NCBI GenBank assembly: GCA_026260175.1
Contig: JAKCWW010001913.1
Span: 24,870-64,443, forward strand
Reading direction: 5' to 3'
DNA from: Reticulitermes lucifugus
Lineage: Eukaryota > Arthropoda > Insecta > Blattodea > Rhinotermitidae
DNA length: 39,574 nucleotides
Below, one piece after another: positions 10,091-20,734 of this stretch (positions within the stretch are counted from its first letter, which is position 1; each line of letters starts with the position of its first letter). The translations under genes were made by a program, and so were the position numbers. The notes under the pieces are model-generated. The model saw nothing but the letters and a program-made list of their open reading frames with translations, was not told the DNA's origin and made no database searches.

Positions 10091-11790
10091 ACACTGGTCC
10101 AAAGAACATCTACTGAAAAGATATATTTTCTGCAGTTTTCATTCAAATGCCGTTTAAAATTATGCTAAAACGTTATCCAGGTTTACATGTTATCAAAATC
10201 AGCAAGAGTGTATTTGGAAGGATTCACTCTAGAGACTGCCTTCACTGCAAAACGGAGGCACAATGTAAGGTTAGGAGTGTTTTTTTTTATTCACAAGGAC
10301 TTGGAGCAAACCCCAGCTGGAATACCAAGTAGTTTGCAGGAAGTATAAAGCAGTGTGTGGGCTGAAATCCGAACTGTAATATTTAGTGTAAAGTCGCTGT
10401 TCTTATGAAATGTTGCCACGTTCCCTTAATAGTATTGCCATTACTAAGGGCCAGTGACTTGACAACACTGTTTTGCATAACGCGTTTATTGTTGTGTGAA
10501 CTCGCATTGGGCGCCTCAGGGCTAGAGTTGAGCTGCGCCAGCTTTACGTTCAGTTACCGCAGGAAATTATGTCTTCCGGTTTCATAATGCCTTTAGCGCG
10601 AATTCTTTAGAAACTGGGTACCTCTTGCCTGGAGTCACGGAATTTGTCTGGACGCAAGAAGGAAAGAAGTGGTGTGGTAGGGGTAAATCCGCTTTCCCTT
10701 ATGCTTATTATCCACGGAAAGAACTTCTTATGTATCTCAAAATTTCTTCCTCATAATATTTTCTCTTTTGTGAGTTAAGCCCTTAAATAGGTCTGAAACG
10801 ACAATTACAGACTAAGGTAAGACACAGCACAGCTGTTTACGTGTTAACATATCTAGCCAATAATTCAAAAGTACAGCAAGCCATTTACTACAAAGAGAAT
10901 GAGTGCATTTTGCGTCGCTGTCAAAACCACACAGATGTCTAGTACAAGCAAAGAATTGAAAAATTCTCCAACAAATTTTCGACAGCAGATATCTCATTAA
11001 GCTTACATGGCAGTATTGTAGCAATCGACAAAACCGACACTTTTGCTTGTTGGCGAGAAAACTTTTGATATGAAGTCTGGCAGCAGGCAGTGAAAATTTC
11101 GCTGTTCGTGCACTGTAATATTATTCTTTTTGAAATCCTGGGCAGGGACCTGTTAAAACCTTAAATACTATATCCATTTACGGCTTTGCCTTATGGTGAG
11201 TCACGTGAAATATGTTAAACTGTGAATGTAACAAGGAACTTTTACGAATATCAATGTTCTTTGTGCGTTTGTTGGAGGTCAGACTTAAAATAAAAAAAAG
11301 TGAAAATTGTTTTCATACAATGTTTAAAAATATTGACACCACAATGCCCTCGTGACGGGCTTTCGTTTCGTTCCTGTCACAACATGAAAAGGCTGTTTGA
11401 AGCCTCAACTAGACGCGTTCTTTTGAGCATCTGAGCATCGCGTCGAATTTCCATAAATGAAGAGACCATCAGATAGGGTACACAGCCAGCATTACAGAAT
11501 GCCGCAACTACAAGGTAAAAGTAAATTTCGCCCTATAACCTGCCATGATTGTGGAAATTACGTTTATAAAATCACTTTTGTTTTGCACGGGCTCAGAAAG
11601 AGGGTATGTTTTGAGGTGTGTGAGTGTGCTGAGTGCGAATGTGAGTGAATGTGTATTTTGTGAGTGGGAATGTATGTGTGGATAGGGGAGAGGGGGAGGC
11701 AGGGAATCCACATCTTCGGTATTACATAAGTAACAAATAATCTGATGAGAAATTTCAGCTTTTCACGGCAGCTGGGGTATGACGCCGTGT
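10091..11790. other. no gene seen
   Basis: 1.7 kb without a supported gene. A GT/GA-rich degenerate simple repeat lies at 11614-11672 (tgtgtgagtgtgctgagtgcg...), which produces spurious His/Ser/Thr-rich frames on the minus strand. No recognisable element otherwise. Confidence 0.55.
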
Positions 11791-12073
11791 ATCTTGGTTG
11801 ATGAGTAACAACATCATTCTGCAGTCGTCTTTTACGAAAGGACCACAGCCTTTTACAAAGCGAGTTCTCCACAGATTGCGATCTAGTGCTTTCAATATCC
11901 AGTATCATCTCGTTTCCATCAGGTCATCCAATAGCTGCTTACCTCTTCTTCCTCTCTCTCCGTCATTTCTATCCTTCCGTCTACCTTTCCTTCAATAACA
12001 TGTTTTAGACGGCAGTTTCTACGCAATATGTGACCAATCCAGTTAGCCTTTCTTCTTTTTATTGTATGTACGA

Positions 12074-12234
12074 NNNNNNNNNNNNNNNNNNNNNNNNNNN
12101 NNNNNNNNNNNNNNNNNNNNNNNNNNNNNNNNNNNNNNNNNNNNNNNNNNNNNNNNNNNNNNNNNNNNNNNNNNNNNNNNNNNNNNNNNNNNNNNNNNNN
12201 NNNNNNNNNNNNNNNNNNNNNNNNNNNNNNNNNN
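12074..12234. other. assembly gap (161 N)
   Basis: Run of N inside the LINE-B copy. A single further N is at 12627. The missing sequence should be the middle of the LINE C-terminal coding region; the true length may differ. Confidence 1.
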
Positions 12235-12984
12235 CTTAAATTTAAGTCCAGTTTGCTGGTGAAAAGAGTCTTCTTCTTGTTGAATGCTGCTTTTGCATTG
12301 GCAATCTTGGATTAAATTTCACGTGTACACCTTGCATCATTTGTTATCATGCTACACATGCAGTTGAAACATTCCACATTCTCCAGTTGTTTCTGATCTA
12401 TCATAATCTGTATTTGGGACGGTTGACTCGAGATTCTCATTGCCTTAGTTTTCTCCACATTCACTACCATTCCATATTATTTTCCAATTTCAATTGTTCT
12501 ATCAATCATGCCCTACAGCACCTTTTCTTCCCTAGCCAGTAGCACAAGGCCATCTTCACATTTCACAGTGCGAATTACTTGTCCTCCTATTTTGAAGTCT
12601 CCAAACCCTTCAAGAGCTTCCTTGGTNAGGTACTCGCTGTATAAGTTGAACAGAATCGGCGACAAACAGCAACCTTGTCTAACTCCTCTTCCAATTTCAC
12701 ACTTCTCGTCTCCCCTTGGTCCAGTCGTATTTTGACACTCTGTTCCATGTACAATTTGCTGATCAATCTTCCTTCGTGCCAGTCTATCCCAGTTCCCTTT
12801 AGGATCTGCATTAATCTGGTCCAGTTGAAACAGTCTATGATGCAAGGACACAATTCTTCATCTATGGCCAAAGTTCGTTACGATATTGTTCTCAGCAACC
12901 CCATTTCATCCTGAGTTCCTTTTCCTCTTCTAAATCCAAACTGATTTTCTCCAAGTACATTCTCAATTTAACTTTCACTTTTTT

Positions 12985-13232
12985 GTTGTGAGCCCCGCAG
13001 CAGATGCTACGGAAGCACCGCAGCCTTGAAGCTTATTGTGCAACCCTGTGATGAAGATGATTTTTTTTCGTTTTTCCTTGTAATGAAGCACCGAAAACCG
13101 AAGTACTCTGGGAAAAACCTGTCCCAGTGACACTTTGTCCAGCACAAATCCCACATAGATTGACCCGGGATCGAACCCGGGCCTCCGCGGTGAGAGGTCC
13201 GCGACTAACCACCTGAGCCATGGCACGGTCAC
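12985..13232 (-). mobile_element. SINE-A copy inserted in LINE-B
   Basis: Minus strand: head with box A (tggctcaggtggttagtcg, around 13200-13222) and box B (gggttcgatcccgggtc, 13166-13182). The body is shared with 4311-4597: tgtgggatttgtgctgg, gagtacttcggttttcgg, tcatcacagggttgcacaat, catctgctgcggggctc. It splits the LINE-B reading frame between the peptide IAKIVARILK (upstream, about 13236-13270) and the following ENVLGENQFGF. A target-site duplication is not certain; agtga occurs at both junctions but is too short to rely on. The insertion is younger than the LINE copy it interrupts. Confidence 0.85.
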
Positions 13233-13625
13233 TCACTCCTGCTTTTAAGTATTCTCGCGACTATCTTTGCTATATGTGCGATGAGGCTGATTGAGCGATG
13301 GTCACTGCATTTTGTAGCTTTTGGCTTCTTAAGGCAATCATTGTAATTTCGGTGAAATCCTTGGGCCACACTCCAGTTTCGTATATATTGCTACTAAATT
13401 GCGTCAGTAGTTGGAAAACATCTTCTCTCGACAATTTGAGTACATCCCGAGATACATCATCATCTCCTGTAGCTTTCGTATCCCTCATACCTACCAAACC
13501 ACATGACATTAAATTCCAGAAGCAATTCTCAGGCTTCTGCATCCAACGTCTCACCAATTACTGCGTCACAGATACCAAGATCCCCAGATCAATTTTTTCA
13601 AGGATTCTTTTACAATGACTTATGT

Positions 13626-14397
13626 CTTAGTGGGGCTGGTATTTTCGGTCGGTATTGCAGCTACGTTACGCCCTGGACGACTGCGAATTAGCGGTAGGTT
13701 ACTGACAGTCGCTAGGAACTCTCGCCGACAGCCACCCCATAGCCTTCATGGCTGGTATTTAATCAGCACAGGGTCAACCTAGTTTTATTCATGATTCAGG
13801 TGTTTCAATCTGCAACGAACATTTTTATTTTCCAAAACTAACATCCCATTTAGACGACAGTCAAGTCCCACTCGTTGATGATTTTCTAAATCTCCAAGCT
13901 TCACCCCGCTGATCTGTGCCTAACATGTCTTATGTGTTTACAGTGCAAAGGTAACATGTTCTAACTTAGTAGGTTGTACAATGTGCGTGTAATGTCACAT
14001 TTTTTGGTTCTAATCAATCTACGATTTTCTTCGTTTAATACTGTAAACGTACTGATCCTTGCAATAGATATGCGATGCACTTTACGGACGCAGAAACTTA
14101 AAATTTACGTAACATTTATATGAATGTGGGGATATCAATGTTTAAAGGAAACTCATGAAAACCGGCGTGACTGTGCGCCTGTTAAGCAGGAGCAGATTCT
14201 GTTTATCTAACAGTCATCTCTAGCGGAATGAATTTTGATTAAATGTGGTCCGTTGTTAGGATTGAACGTAGCTTGGAGACGCTATGCAAACAAGAGGAAA
14301 TGTTTACCTTCGATTGTTTCAGTTTTGTGGTGTATTTCATGACGCCTTATCTCCTGAATATATAGCGTCAATGGAAGGATAACTGATGAATTAGGAA
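13626..14397. other. no gene seen
   Basis: No supported coding region. The stretch 13640-13800 has a SINE-like tail ('ccaccccatagccttcatggctggta') but no tRNA-like head that I can place. Confidence 0.5.
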
Positions 14398-14500
14398 GGA
14401 TTTAAAAGGATATGTTCACGGCCTAGACGAGGTACTATCTCTGTATTGCCTCCAGGAACTGAGAAAAACTACGAAAACTTTCAACTTAGGATAGCCTATG
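14398..14500 (+). repeat. dispersed repeat E, copy 1
   Basis: Shares the order 'ggatttaaaaggatat', 'acggcctagacgaggtactatc', 'gaactgagaaaaactacgaaaactttcaa' and 'gatagcctatg' with 25795-25912 and 31530-31622, all on the plus strand. Non-coding, about 110 bases. It may be the conserved internal part of a SINE. Confidence 0.55.
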
Positions 14501-14639
14501 TCCGGGCCCAGGTATGAACTGGGCACCTCCCTAACACAAGTTTACGGTGTCAGTACAATAACCTTAGTGGACCAAGGTTAGAGACCGATGCCTGTTTAAA
14601 AATGCCGCTTCTCTGACATACGAGTTGGGGGTCTTCATA

Positions 14640-14745
14640 ATGGTCAATGTCTGGGATGTGACATCGTGCAATTTGGTAAATAACTGTAAACGTTACAGAG
14701 GAACCTATCTACCAGACTACACGGTGTCACGTTCTTGCGGAAGGA
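14640..14745. mobile_element. relic fold-back element
   Basis: Inverted ends: gggatgtgacatcgtg (14653-14668) and cacggtgtcacgtt (14720-14733) are imperfect reverse complements. They match the outer arm motif (gggatgtgac.cc.tgta) of the hammerhead fold-back group, for example 30280-30310. The interior has lost the ribozyme core. Confidence 0.4.
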
Positions 14746-14944
14746 AAGTCTGTATAGACCTGAAACTTTGAATATTCACCAATACGTAGCTGAGTGACAC
14801 AAGAATTTGAAGGAAACATCAGATCTAACATGTAAAATAATATAATGTTGTTGAAAAATTACCTTACGTCATTTTTGTGCATGTATTCAATCACTTTATG
14901 AAACCACTGGCGAGTTTGTTGACTGAACCTCACTGAAACACTGC

Positions 14945-15190
14945 CACTAACATGCATGCTCACAACACACAATGCCCCCTGCCTCGGCCACAGCGTCACA
15001 ACAACTGGGCCGCATGGCCGCCTGGTCATGCCACTCTCCCCTCCCCTCCACCTGGTCGGCCATGGCCTTCATTTCTAAAGAACGCTCTGGGAGCAATGGG
15101 CTACCTTGTCTTGTCCACAGAGGCCGCTCTGGACGGATACTTCCCACACCTTTGCATGCTGATCAACGACGCAACCTTACGTTAGAGCTG
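14945..15190. other. GC-rich island of unknown origin
   Basis: About 240 bases that are clearly richer in G and C than their surroundings (for example 14975-15065). Three overlapping frames (two plus, one minus) are open for 66-80 codons, which is expected from low stop-codon density and does not show which, if any, is coding. Pro/Trp-rich peptide on the plus strand, no recognised domain. Could be an old exon, a CpG-rich regulatory patch or an unknown repeat. Confidence 0.3.
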
Positions 15191-15659
15191 TTACAGGAAG
15201 TTTCTGAGCGCTAAGAAACAAAAGATGGTGCATTAAATTGTATTACTGTGCGTTACAGCGCTGTGTAGGCTGCAGGCGGTTACTACCAGAATACATGACG
15301 TCTATACAGAGACCACACTCTAAATGTTCGCTGTATGGGAAACATCGCCAAGGGGGAGCTTTTCTTTTGCATTCCGTACCAAATTTCCACTTCTGTTTTT
15401 ATAATTACAAATTTCTTATTCGTGCCTTAAGGTTATTCATCCCGTTCTGTTGTAAATATTAAGGCAATAAAACCATCTATTATATGCGTCGAACACAACT
15501 CACATTTAGGTGGTATGTTGCTCGGTTTATACCACTAAAATGTATATTTTCCTCCGATATAATAATTGGTTTTATTGTCTTAATATTCTTCTTGTTATGA
15601 ATCAAAAAGAATGAAATCGGCGGGAGATGTAGCAACAGGGGGAAAATGAGAAACATAAA
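15191..15659. other. no gene seen
   Basis: AT-rich sequence, open frames under 75 codons with no recognisable content. Confidence 0.55.
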
Positions 15660-15735
15660 TGTAATTCGGGAAACCTGAAGACAGACCACGAAGTAGATGG
15701 GAGAATATTAAAAGTGATATTAAGAAAACAGGATA
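15660..15735 (+). mobile_element. LINE-A coding fragment (copy A7)
   Basis: The plus strand reads GKPEDRPRSRWENIKSDIKK from about 15668 to 15727, a shortened match to the [23 protein letters not shown] segment of LINE-A. No 3' UTR follows. Confidence 0.5.
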
Positions 15736-15889
15736 TGAGACTAAAGAGAGTAATGAAAGTTCAGATTCCAGCAACAGATACGAATTTGCGAATTTTCTTA
15801 AACACAATGAAGACAAATGTATTCTGAGGCAGATGTCTGCTTCATGCAGTTTAGTATCAACAACATCAAAATTAAGAGTGCTACAAGCT

Positions 15890-15980
15890 GAGCCGAACGG
15901 GATTCGAACCCGTAATCGCAAATATTTGAAATTTCACGAATGTGCTAGTCTAAACTCCACGGCCACCGTGGCCGTAAAAT
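15890..15980 (-). mobile_element. tRNA-like SINE head or tRNA pseudogene
   Basis: Minus strand: gccacggtggccgtggagt (box A region, 15957-15975) and gggttcgaatcccgttcggc (box B with acceptor-like 3' side, 15894-15913). The anticodon arm does not fold convincingly and the spacing includes extra AT-rich sequence, so I take it as a SINE head or pseudogene and not a working tRNA gene. Confidence 0.5.
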
Positions 15981-16440
15981 CTCGTACACATAATGGATCT
16001 AGGAAGACGTATTAAGGACGTACACGGCACTACGTAGACCTAAAATTACAACGTGGACAAATATTTGGTTGTTGGATTTCTGTTACGTTTATTATGCGGT
16101 TTGAAAGCAACTCTTGAAAAGCCTAAGTTCGTCTAAATTATAGTTAAAAGTCAGGGCGTACCGCACAATAAAATATGTGCTTCTGTATTGCAACTCATTA
16201 AGCTGTTTAGGGAAAGAACCGAAATAACAAGGTTATGGTCTTGTGCAATGTATGCCTGCTTTACGGAATAACGTTATCGTCTTCGTGGTACGTGAGTGAA
16301 GATGGCAGCAGCGGGCAAGGGTAACTCTGAAACATTAGTGGGGTATATCTCGCCACCTACTATCTATCTAATCTATGTAATCTAATCATCATCTAATCAT
16401 TTCAAGGTAATACATACCCATTGTGTTTACAGAATAACAA
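15981..16440. other. no gene seen
   Basis: AT-rich, with a short imperfect tatctatctaatc repeat near 16360-16400. No coding support. Confidence 0.55.
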
Positions 16441-16488
16441 GAAATGCAAATATACTCAGTCTCAATACAACTTTATTTTACAGATAAA

Positions 16489-16535
16489 ATCAGCTACATG
16501 TTTCGGCTAATGAAGGTAACCATAATTAGACTGAT
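16489..16535 (-). ncRNA. decayed type I hammerhead ribozyme motif
   Basis: The minus strand keeps the full hammerhead layout with two core changes. Helix I: ATCAGT (16530-16535) pairs with GCTGAT (16489-16494), including one wobble. Core: CTAATTA where the family has CTGANGA, so G5 and G8 are lost. Then the family-typical extra T and helix II GGTTA / TAGCC. Next come GAA, helix III AC-at-GT and the cleavage base A. The retained pairing in three helices makes chance unlikely, but loss of G5 and G8 should abolish activity. It sits in an AT-rich repeat of which I cannot find a second arm. Confidence 0.5.
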
Positions 16536-16559
16536 CACAAAAATATAAAATGTAAATAT

Positions 16560-16962
16560 TTACAGCTGCATTGGTGGCTAGAGATCTCGAACCTTATAAA
16601 CGCAGTGTTATATAATATACGTGACATTTAAAATATGCAGCTTCACGAATAATAATTTAATAACTTTATAAAATGGTATATTTTATAATTTCTGAAATTT
16701 AAATAACTGCAAATGTGTGTTAAATATATAATAATTCAATTCAATTCCAGTTTATTAATAATAATAATAATAATACGTAATATTGAAAATTATTAAAATT
16801 GGGGTAGCCTAGGCGATTTTTGTAGAGACGGCTGTTATGTTTTTATTTCGTTTATACTGTTCCAGTGGTAGTGCGTTAGAACACAGTTAAACATGCTCGA
16901 GGAGTACATATCAATTAAGTTGTTTGCATAAGATGCAGAGTAGTTCTTGAATAGCTGGGGAA
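16560..16962. other. AT-rich stretch with TAA microsatellite
   Basis: Strongly AT-rich; (taa)n at 16754-16775. No gene or recognisable element. Confidence 0.7.
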
Positions 16963-17010
16963 CTATCAGCTTCTCAAGACGAAATCTGCTCCATGGCGTT
17001 ATTTAGATCT
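16963..17010 (+). mobile_element. LINE-A 3' UTR scrap (copy A4)
   Basis: Matches only the UTR signature 'agcttctcaag.cgaaatctgctccatgg' followed by 'ttatttag' as in copies A1 and A6. No coding part left. Confidence 0.5.
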
Positions 17011-17114
17011 GCGGCCAGGAAGTGAACTCCGCTCTTCTGTAACGTAGGCAGATAGGCTGCAGTCAAAGCAACCCAGTTTTTATCCACAGTTTCACAAACA
17101 CACGTCGGATGTAC

Positions 17115-17140
17115 GTCTGTCTGTCTGTCTGTCTGTGTCT
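17115..17140. repeat. GTCT tetranucleotide microsatellite
   Basis: gtct repeated about six times, with one imperfect unit at the end. Confidence 0.95.
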
Positions 17141-17436
17141 TTCAACTGAAATGGAGCAACGGAAGGTATTCTATTTGCATTGAAAATAGTGTCTTTGGTA
17201 CACGGGCACAAAGTTGAACACGTTTCTGCAGTGGTGCCGTATAGCATGAAGGGAGAATTGAGAAATCGTATGATGAGAAATGTGACGTCACCATCATGAA
17301 AAAAGGCATGAACGTGTCGCAGAGACTGTGGAGCGGATAGAACACGGACAAAGAACGGTTGCTGCTTTTGAAGAACTCAGTTCACAATCACCTCACAGTA
17401 GTGAGCTAACAAAGGGCTATGGGATTCTGAGCACGT

Positions 17437-17746
17437 CTTCTTATGAGAGTGGGCTGGAATAGCACAGTCAGTATAGTGACGCACTACGGGCTGGACGGTC
17501 CGGGGATCGAATCCCTGTAGGGCGAGATTTTCCGCACCGCTCCAGACCGGCCCTGGGGCCGACCTAGCCTCCTGTACAATAAGTACCGGGTCTCTTTCTC
17601 GTGTAAAGCTGCAGGGGCTGTGGCGTTAAACACCCACTCCCATCTAGCGCCGAGGTTAAAGAAAGAGTAGAGCTATACCTCAACTCCTCCTCTGGGCCTC
17701 CATGGCCTGTTGTAGGGTGAACTTCACCTTTTACCTTCTTATGAGA
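17437..17746 (+). mobile_element. SINE-B reference copy with 12-bp target-site duplication
   Basis: The cleanest SINE-B. Direct repeats cttcttatgaga at 17437-17448 and 17735-17746 bound an element of 286 bases (17449-17734). The tRNA-like head has box A (tagcacagtcagtatagtg, 17459-17477) and box B (ggggatcgaatccctg, 17502-17517). The body carries 'ctccagaccggccctggggcc', 'agcctcctgtacaataagtacc', 'cactcccatctagcgccgagg' and 'tgggcctccatggcctgt', ending in a 'gggtgaacttcacctt' tail. The perfect duplication suggests it is fairly young. Insertion with a duplication of this size is typical of LINE-driven target-primed reverse transcription. Confidence 0.9.
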
Positions 17747-17754
17747 TTTGTAAG

Positions 17755-17885
17755 CTTCATTGGAAGTATGTATTAATACTGGTACCAGGGGTTTAGTGTA
17801 ACATACTGCTTCCATTTTCAGGGTGGAGACGGAAACGAAAGCAAAATTTTGGTACTTATCTGCGAGATTACACGGTGTCACACTC
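17755..17885 (-). mobile_element. relic arm of a hammerhead-type fold-back element
   Basis: The minus strand holds CCCTGAAAATGGAAGCAGTA then TGTTACACTAAACCCC, the same family as 1985-2105 (CTGAA..TGGAAGCAGTATGTTCC). The outer motif gattacacggtgtcac is at 17866-17881. The GAAAC half of the core is destroyed. It directly follows the SINE-B copy. Confidence 0.4.
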
Positions 17886-19624
17886 TAAACGACGGTAATG
17901 TTTACAACTTTTCATCCACCAGCAATCATCGTCTTAATGATACTTATTCTACTTTGCACCCATGAATGGTAAGTTGCCCCTGTGCTTAATTAAGCAAGAT
18001 AGATTTATTTTCTTCATGCGTAAAGTCCTCATCCTCTGTTTTAATTCACATTATTTTTTTAGTGGTTGCTATAACTAGGTACCGCCAGGCTTGACAGTAC
18101 AAATTCTGAATCTTTCCCATATTCTGTATTTACGTGTTCCGTAAGATTCTTAAAATAAACAACCTTTATTTTTTGCAAACAATATTTCCCGATTGATCTT
18201 TCTAATGAAGGCACATTGGGTTCTTGGTGAAGTACGATCTGAATTTTTATGTATGACGTAAATTGATTTTAAATCTTCAAAGGGTTAAGCACGCTAATCC
18301 ACAATTTGCAGAACTTTGAGTAATTCCTGTTCTGGGTTACCCAATCTTTAGCTTAATTTCCTTATAAAGAAAGAAATTAGACTTAAAGGTTTTTAATTCT
18401 GTGTGTGTGTGTGTGTGTCTTCCTATAAATCTTTTTGAACTTTGGCCAATTTTTACCAAAATTCGTATAAACCGTACTCGTTGGACAGCCCCAATCTTTT
18501 ATACCTTAGTTTCCTAAAATAAACAATAACTACACGCCGCACGCTCATACTTCTGAAGTGGAAAGGACAATGCCGCTAGTTTTAGGATCCTAAAATGGAT
18601 TGTATAATATTGTGTAGACTGTAGAGCAAAAACAATGTATCCTTGCAAAATCCCTTTTATGACTGTTTTTTTTTTGGGGGGGGGGGGGTTTGAGGGCGAT
18701 AATTAAAGAGGTATTTGTGTTAGAAGCATGTAAAAACTGACGCGGGGATTACAAATGTAACTGCTCCTTATGTACACAATATTGACTGTCAGTCAGGAAT
18801 GACAAACATGACGTGAAATTTTTAGATATAAAAAAATTTAAAATGTATAGAATTTTTGTTCATTACTTCTGTTCTTCAGAAAAATAAAATAAATCCGTAG
18901 TAGCAGTACCGGTAAATAATACATGTGCAACTGGAAAGCTGACTACGAATTATGTTCAGAACTCCTTGTTCTGATGGCAGTGCAGATGTTCCGGTAAGCC
19001 TGTGCCTGTGCCTTCAGGTACAATGAAGCCATGGACTGCAGGTGGCATGCGGGGCTCAGCACAGAGATGGGGGAAAAAACAGCGTACAAAACACAACGTT
19101 AAAGGCTATCCTGATCGCCACAGTGTGGTGCAGGTCGGGGTTGAAATATTTGTTCCTGAGTATCAGAGACATGCCGACGAGCGCGCCGTATTGGCAAAGG
19201 TGAATCTTTGCAGACGTGTTTGGATTTAATTATAGAGGGTTATGACGGTGGTACATTATTCTCAGGAATACTAATTTCTGGAATGGGTTCTTCGTCTCGT
19301 ATTAACAAAACAAGCAATGCACTATAACGCAATATTAAGGAGCGTTCGCGTAACCATTTTTGCCGTGCAAAAGCAATAAGTATTAAATATTATGTGTGTG
19401 TGTTGCTTGTGTATCCTTGCCTTAGTTATCCGGCATGCAAATCACATTTATTTCTGCGCCGTATAATATTGTCATCTGTGACCCGTCTGGTTCTGCCATT
19501 ATCTCCTTACGGCAAGATTTTGAGGAAAAAAAATAAAATGAAATGTGTGTTTTGATTTTCTCTACAACTTTTGTCTGAAACATTTCTCATTCTAAGAAGA
19601 ATTCAGCGAGACATTATCATAAAT
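17886..19624. other. no gene seen; simple repeats
   Basis: Contains (gt)9 at 18401-18418 and a T10-G13 run at 18666-18688. Frames up to about 75 codons (19002-19229) lack recognisable domains. The rest is AT-rich with no repeat partner in the window. Confidence 0.6.
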
Positions 19625-19740
19625 TTGCATAGGTCTTCACGTAAAATACTCGTTATTCTTGTCAGATTTTTAATGAAATTTGAATTTTCTCGATAGATTT
19701 TTCGAAAAATCCTTCCAGTGGGTGTCTAGTTGTTCCATGC
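19625..19740 (+). repeat. dispersed repeat F, copy 2
   Basis: 'aggtcttcacgtaaaata', 'cgttattcttgtcagattttt', 'atgaaatttg...ttctcg' follow the same order as 4786-4850 and 36650-36720. It ends next to the palindrome at 19764. Confidence 0.45.
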
Positions 19741-19763
19741 GGACAGATAGACATGGCGAAACT

Positions 19764-19880
19764 AGATCTGCGCTCTTCTGGGATATTACACCGCGTCGTG
19801 TGGTAATTATTTACCACACGACGCCGCGTAATATCCCAGAAGAGCGCAGATCTCATCAACATCGCGGCGGAAGCCTGAAA
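19764..19880. mobile_element. 90-bp palindrome with one-sided tail (arm-only fold-back element)
   Basis: 19764-19853 is a nearly perfect palindrome: agatctgcgctcttctggga at the left end pairs with tcccagaagagcgcagatct at the right end, and only ttat (19807-19810) separates the inner strings gtggtaa and ttaccac. The arms equal the outer arms of the element at 23973-24173, but the central part with the hammerhead-like core is missing. To the right follows a tail (catcaacatcgcggcggaag, then cctgaaat) identical in plan to the tail at 23945-23972, here on the other side. No target-site duplication was found. The reading frames across it, with peptides such as ALFWDITPRRVV, come from the repeat and are not genes. 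Confidence 0.85.
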
Positions 19881-20554
19881 TCAAGGTTATGACGAAGCAA
19901 ATCGCCGCTTTTCGCAATTCTGCAAAATGCCTTAAAAGCGAAGGGTTCAGTCATTGGACGTACTGAAAGGTTGGGAGGCTAATGCTTAAGCAGATCGAAC
20001 CGATATTAAAGCCTGATCAACGCCATGGATAAGCATCTTTTCGTCCCAGTAAAGGTCAGACCTATAAAGGTCCCGTCTGCAGAACAAACTGGAGGTTTTA
20101 GACCGCGAGCCGAGACAACGTAGTTGGAACTTACCTGTTAGAGAAGTGCTGCCGTCGGGTGAGCCTGTGTCCCTTACATGCGCAGAACTTACTCCAACTT
20201 ACCTGTAAAAATGTAAAAAAAAGACAGTTACTCTACACAAGTAAGTCAGCATTTATGACACACAGTAAATTATTTACCATTTAATAATATGAAAATTATT
20301 TTTCTATTCAACATTTATAACAAAGACTACAACAGGAAGATGGATATGTATATTTTTATTAAGTCAATTTAAATTGGTAGCTTGTTTAGACTCTACTTGT
20401 TAATAACACGCAAATTAAATTTATCTCAGTAATGAATAATTCTCTTTTGGATGAAAATATACTTTTAAGGCTGAGTTTTAAAAAGTCAAAACCTGTACGG
20501 CGTATACTAAACAGACTGTAATTAAAGGCAGCTTGAGGATCGGAATATTTTGGG
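19881..20554. other. no gene seen
   Basis: AT-rich sequence, no supported frame, no recognised repeat. Confidence 0.55.
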
Positions 20555-20640
20555 GTGTGACGCTAAGTCACTTGTCTGAGTAGTTAACTACGTTCCTTCG
20601 AAACGTCGGGAACCACAAGCCGAAGACAAAGCGTCGCTTT
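20555..20640 (+). mobile_element. relic of a hammerhead-type fold-back element
   Basis: Contains ttccttcgaaacgtcgggaa (20592-20611), the GAAAC side of the ribozyme region, preceded by ggggtgtgacgctaa (20563-20577), which resembles the outer arm motif. The CTGANGA side is not preserved. Same string family at 23690-23712 and 29138-29158. Confidence 0.4.
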
Positions 20641-20734
20641 ACAAAATACTTGAATCTTCAGGAAACGCTGTGAGAACCTCAAATATTTTAATCGTCTTTC
20701 GTTAGTAACTTATAAATATTTTAATTGTTTATCA

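Larger units (their letters stand above)
11790..13625 (-). mobile_element. LINE-B, decayed reverse-transcriptase copy
   Basis: A non-LTR retrotransposon on the minus strand, the longest element in the window. From 5' (13625) it encodes an N-terminal RT segment (MRDTKATGDDDV, then IYETGVWPKDFTEITMIAL; 13310-13560). After an interrupting SINE come ENVLGENQFGFRRGKGTQ (around 12900-12975), a damaged motif A (CIID then NWTRLMQILKG, about 12790-12850, with several residues deleted between), and GVRQGCCLSPILFN at 12642-12686. The catalytic motif C is degraded to CEDG (12549-12560), where the family has an A-D-D box. A frameshift lies near 12695. The 3' part beyond the gap encodes the RR-rich C-terminal peptide also seen at 25435 and 30405. 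Lost catalytic residues, stops and an inserted SINE make it inactive. Confidence 0.85.

Noticed and set aside
9818..10168. Overlapping 94-121 codon frames on both strands
   Set aside because: They lie in a diverged SINE-B relative and repeat G; their peptides follow the repeat, not a gene.
14375..14410. CTGATGA on the plus strand
   Set aside because: No GAAA with a pairing helix II follows.
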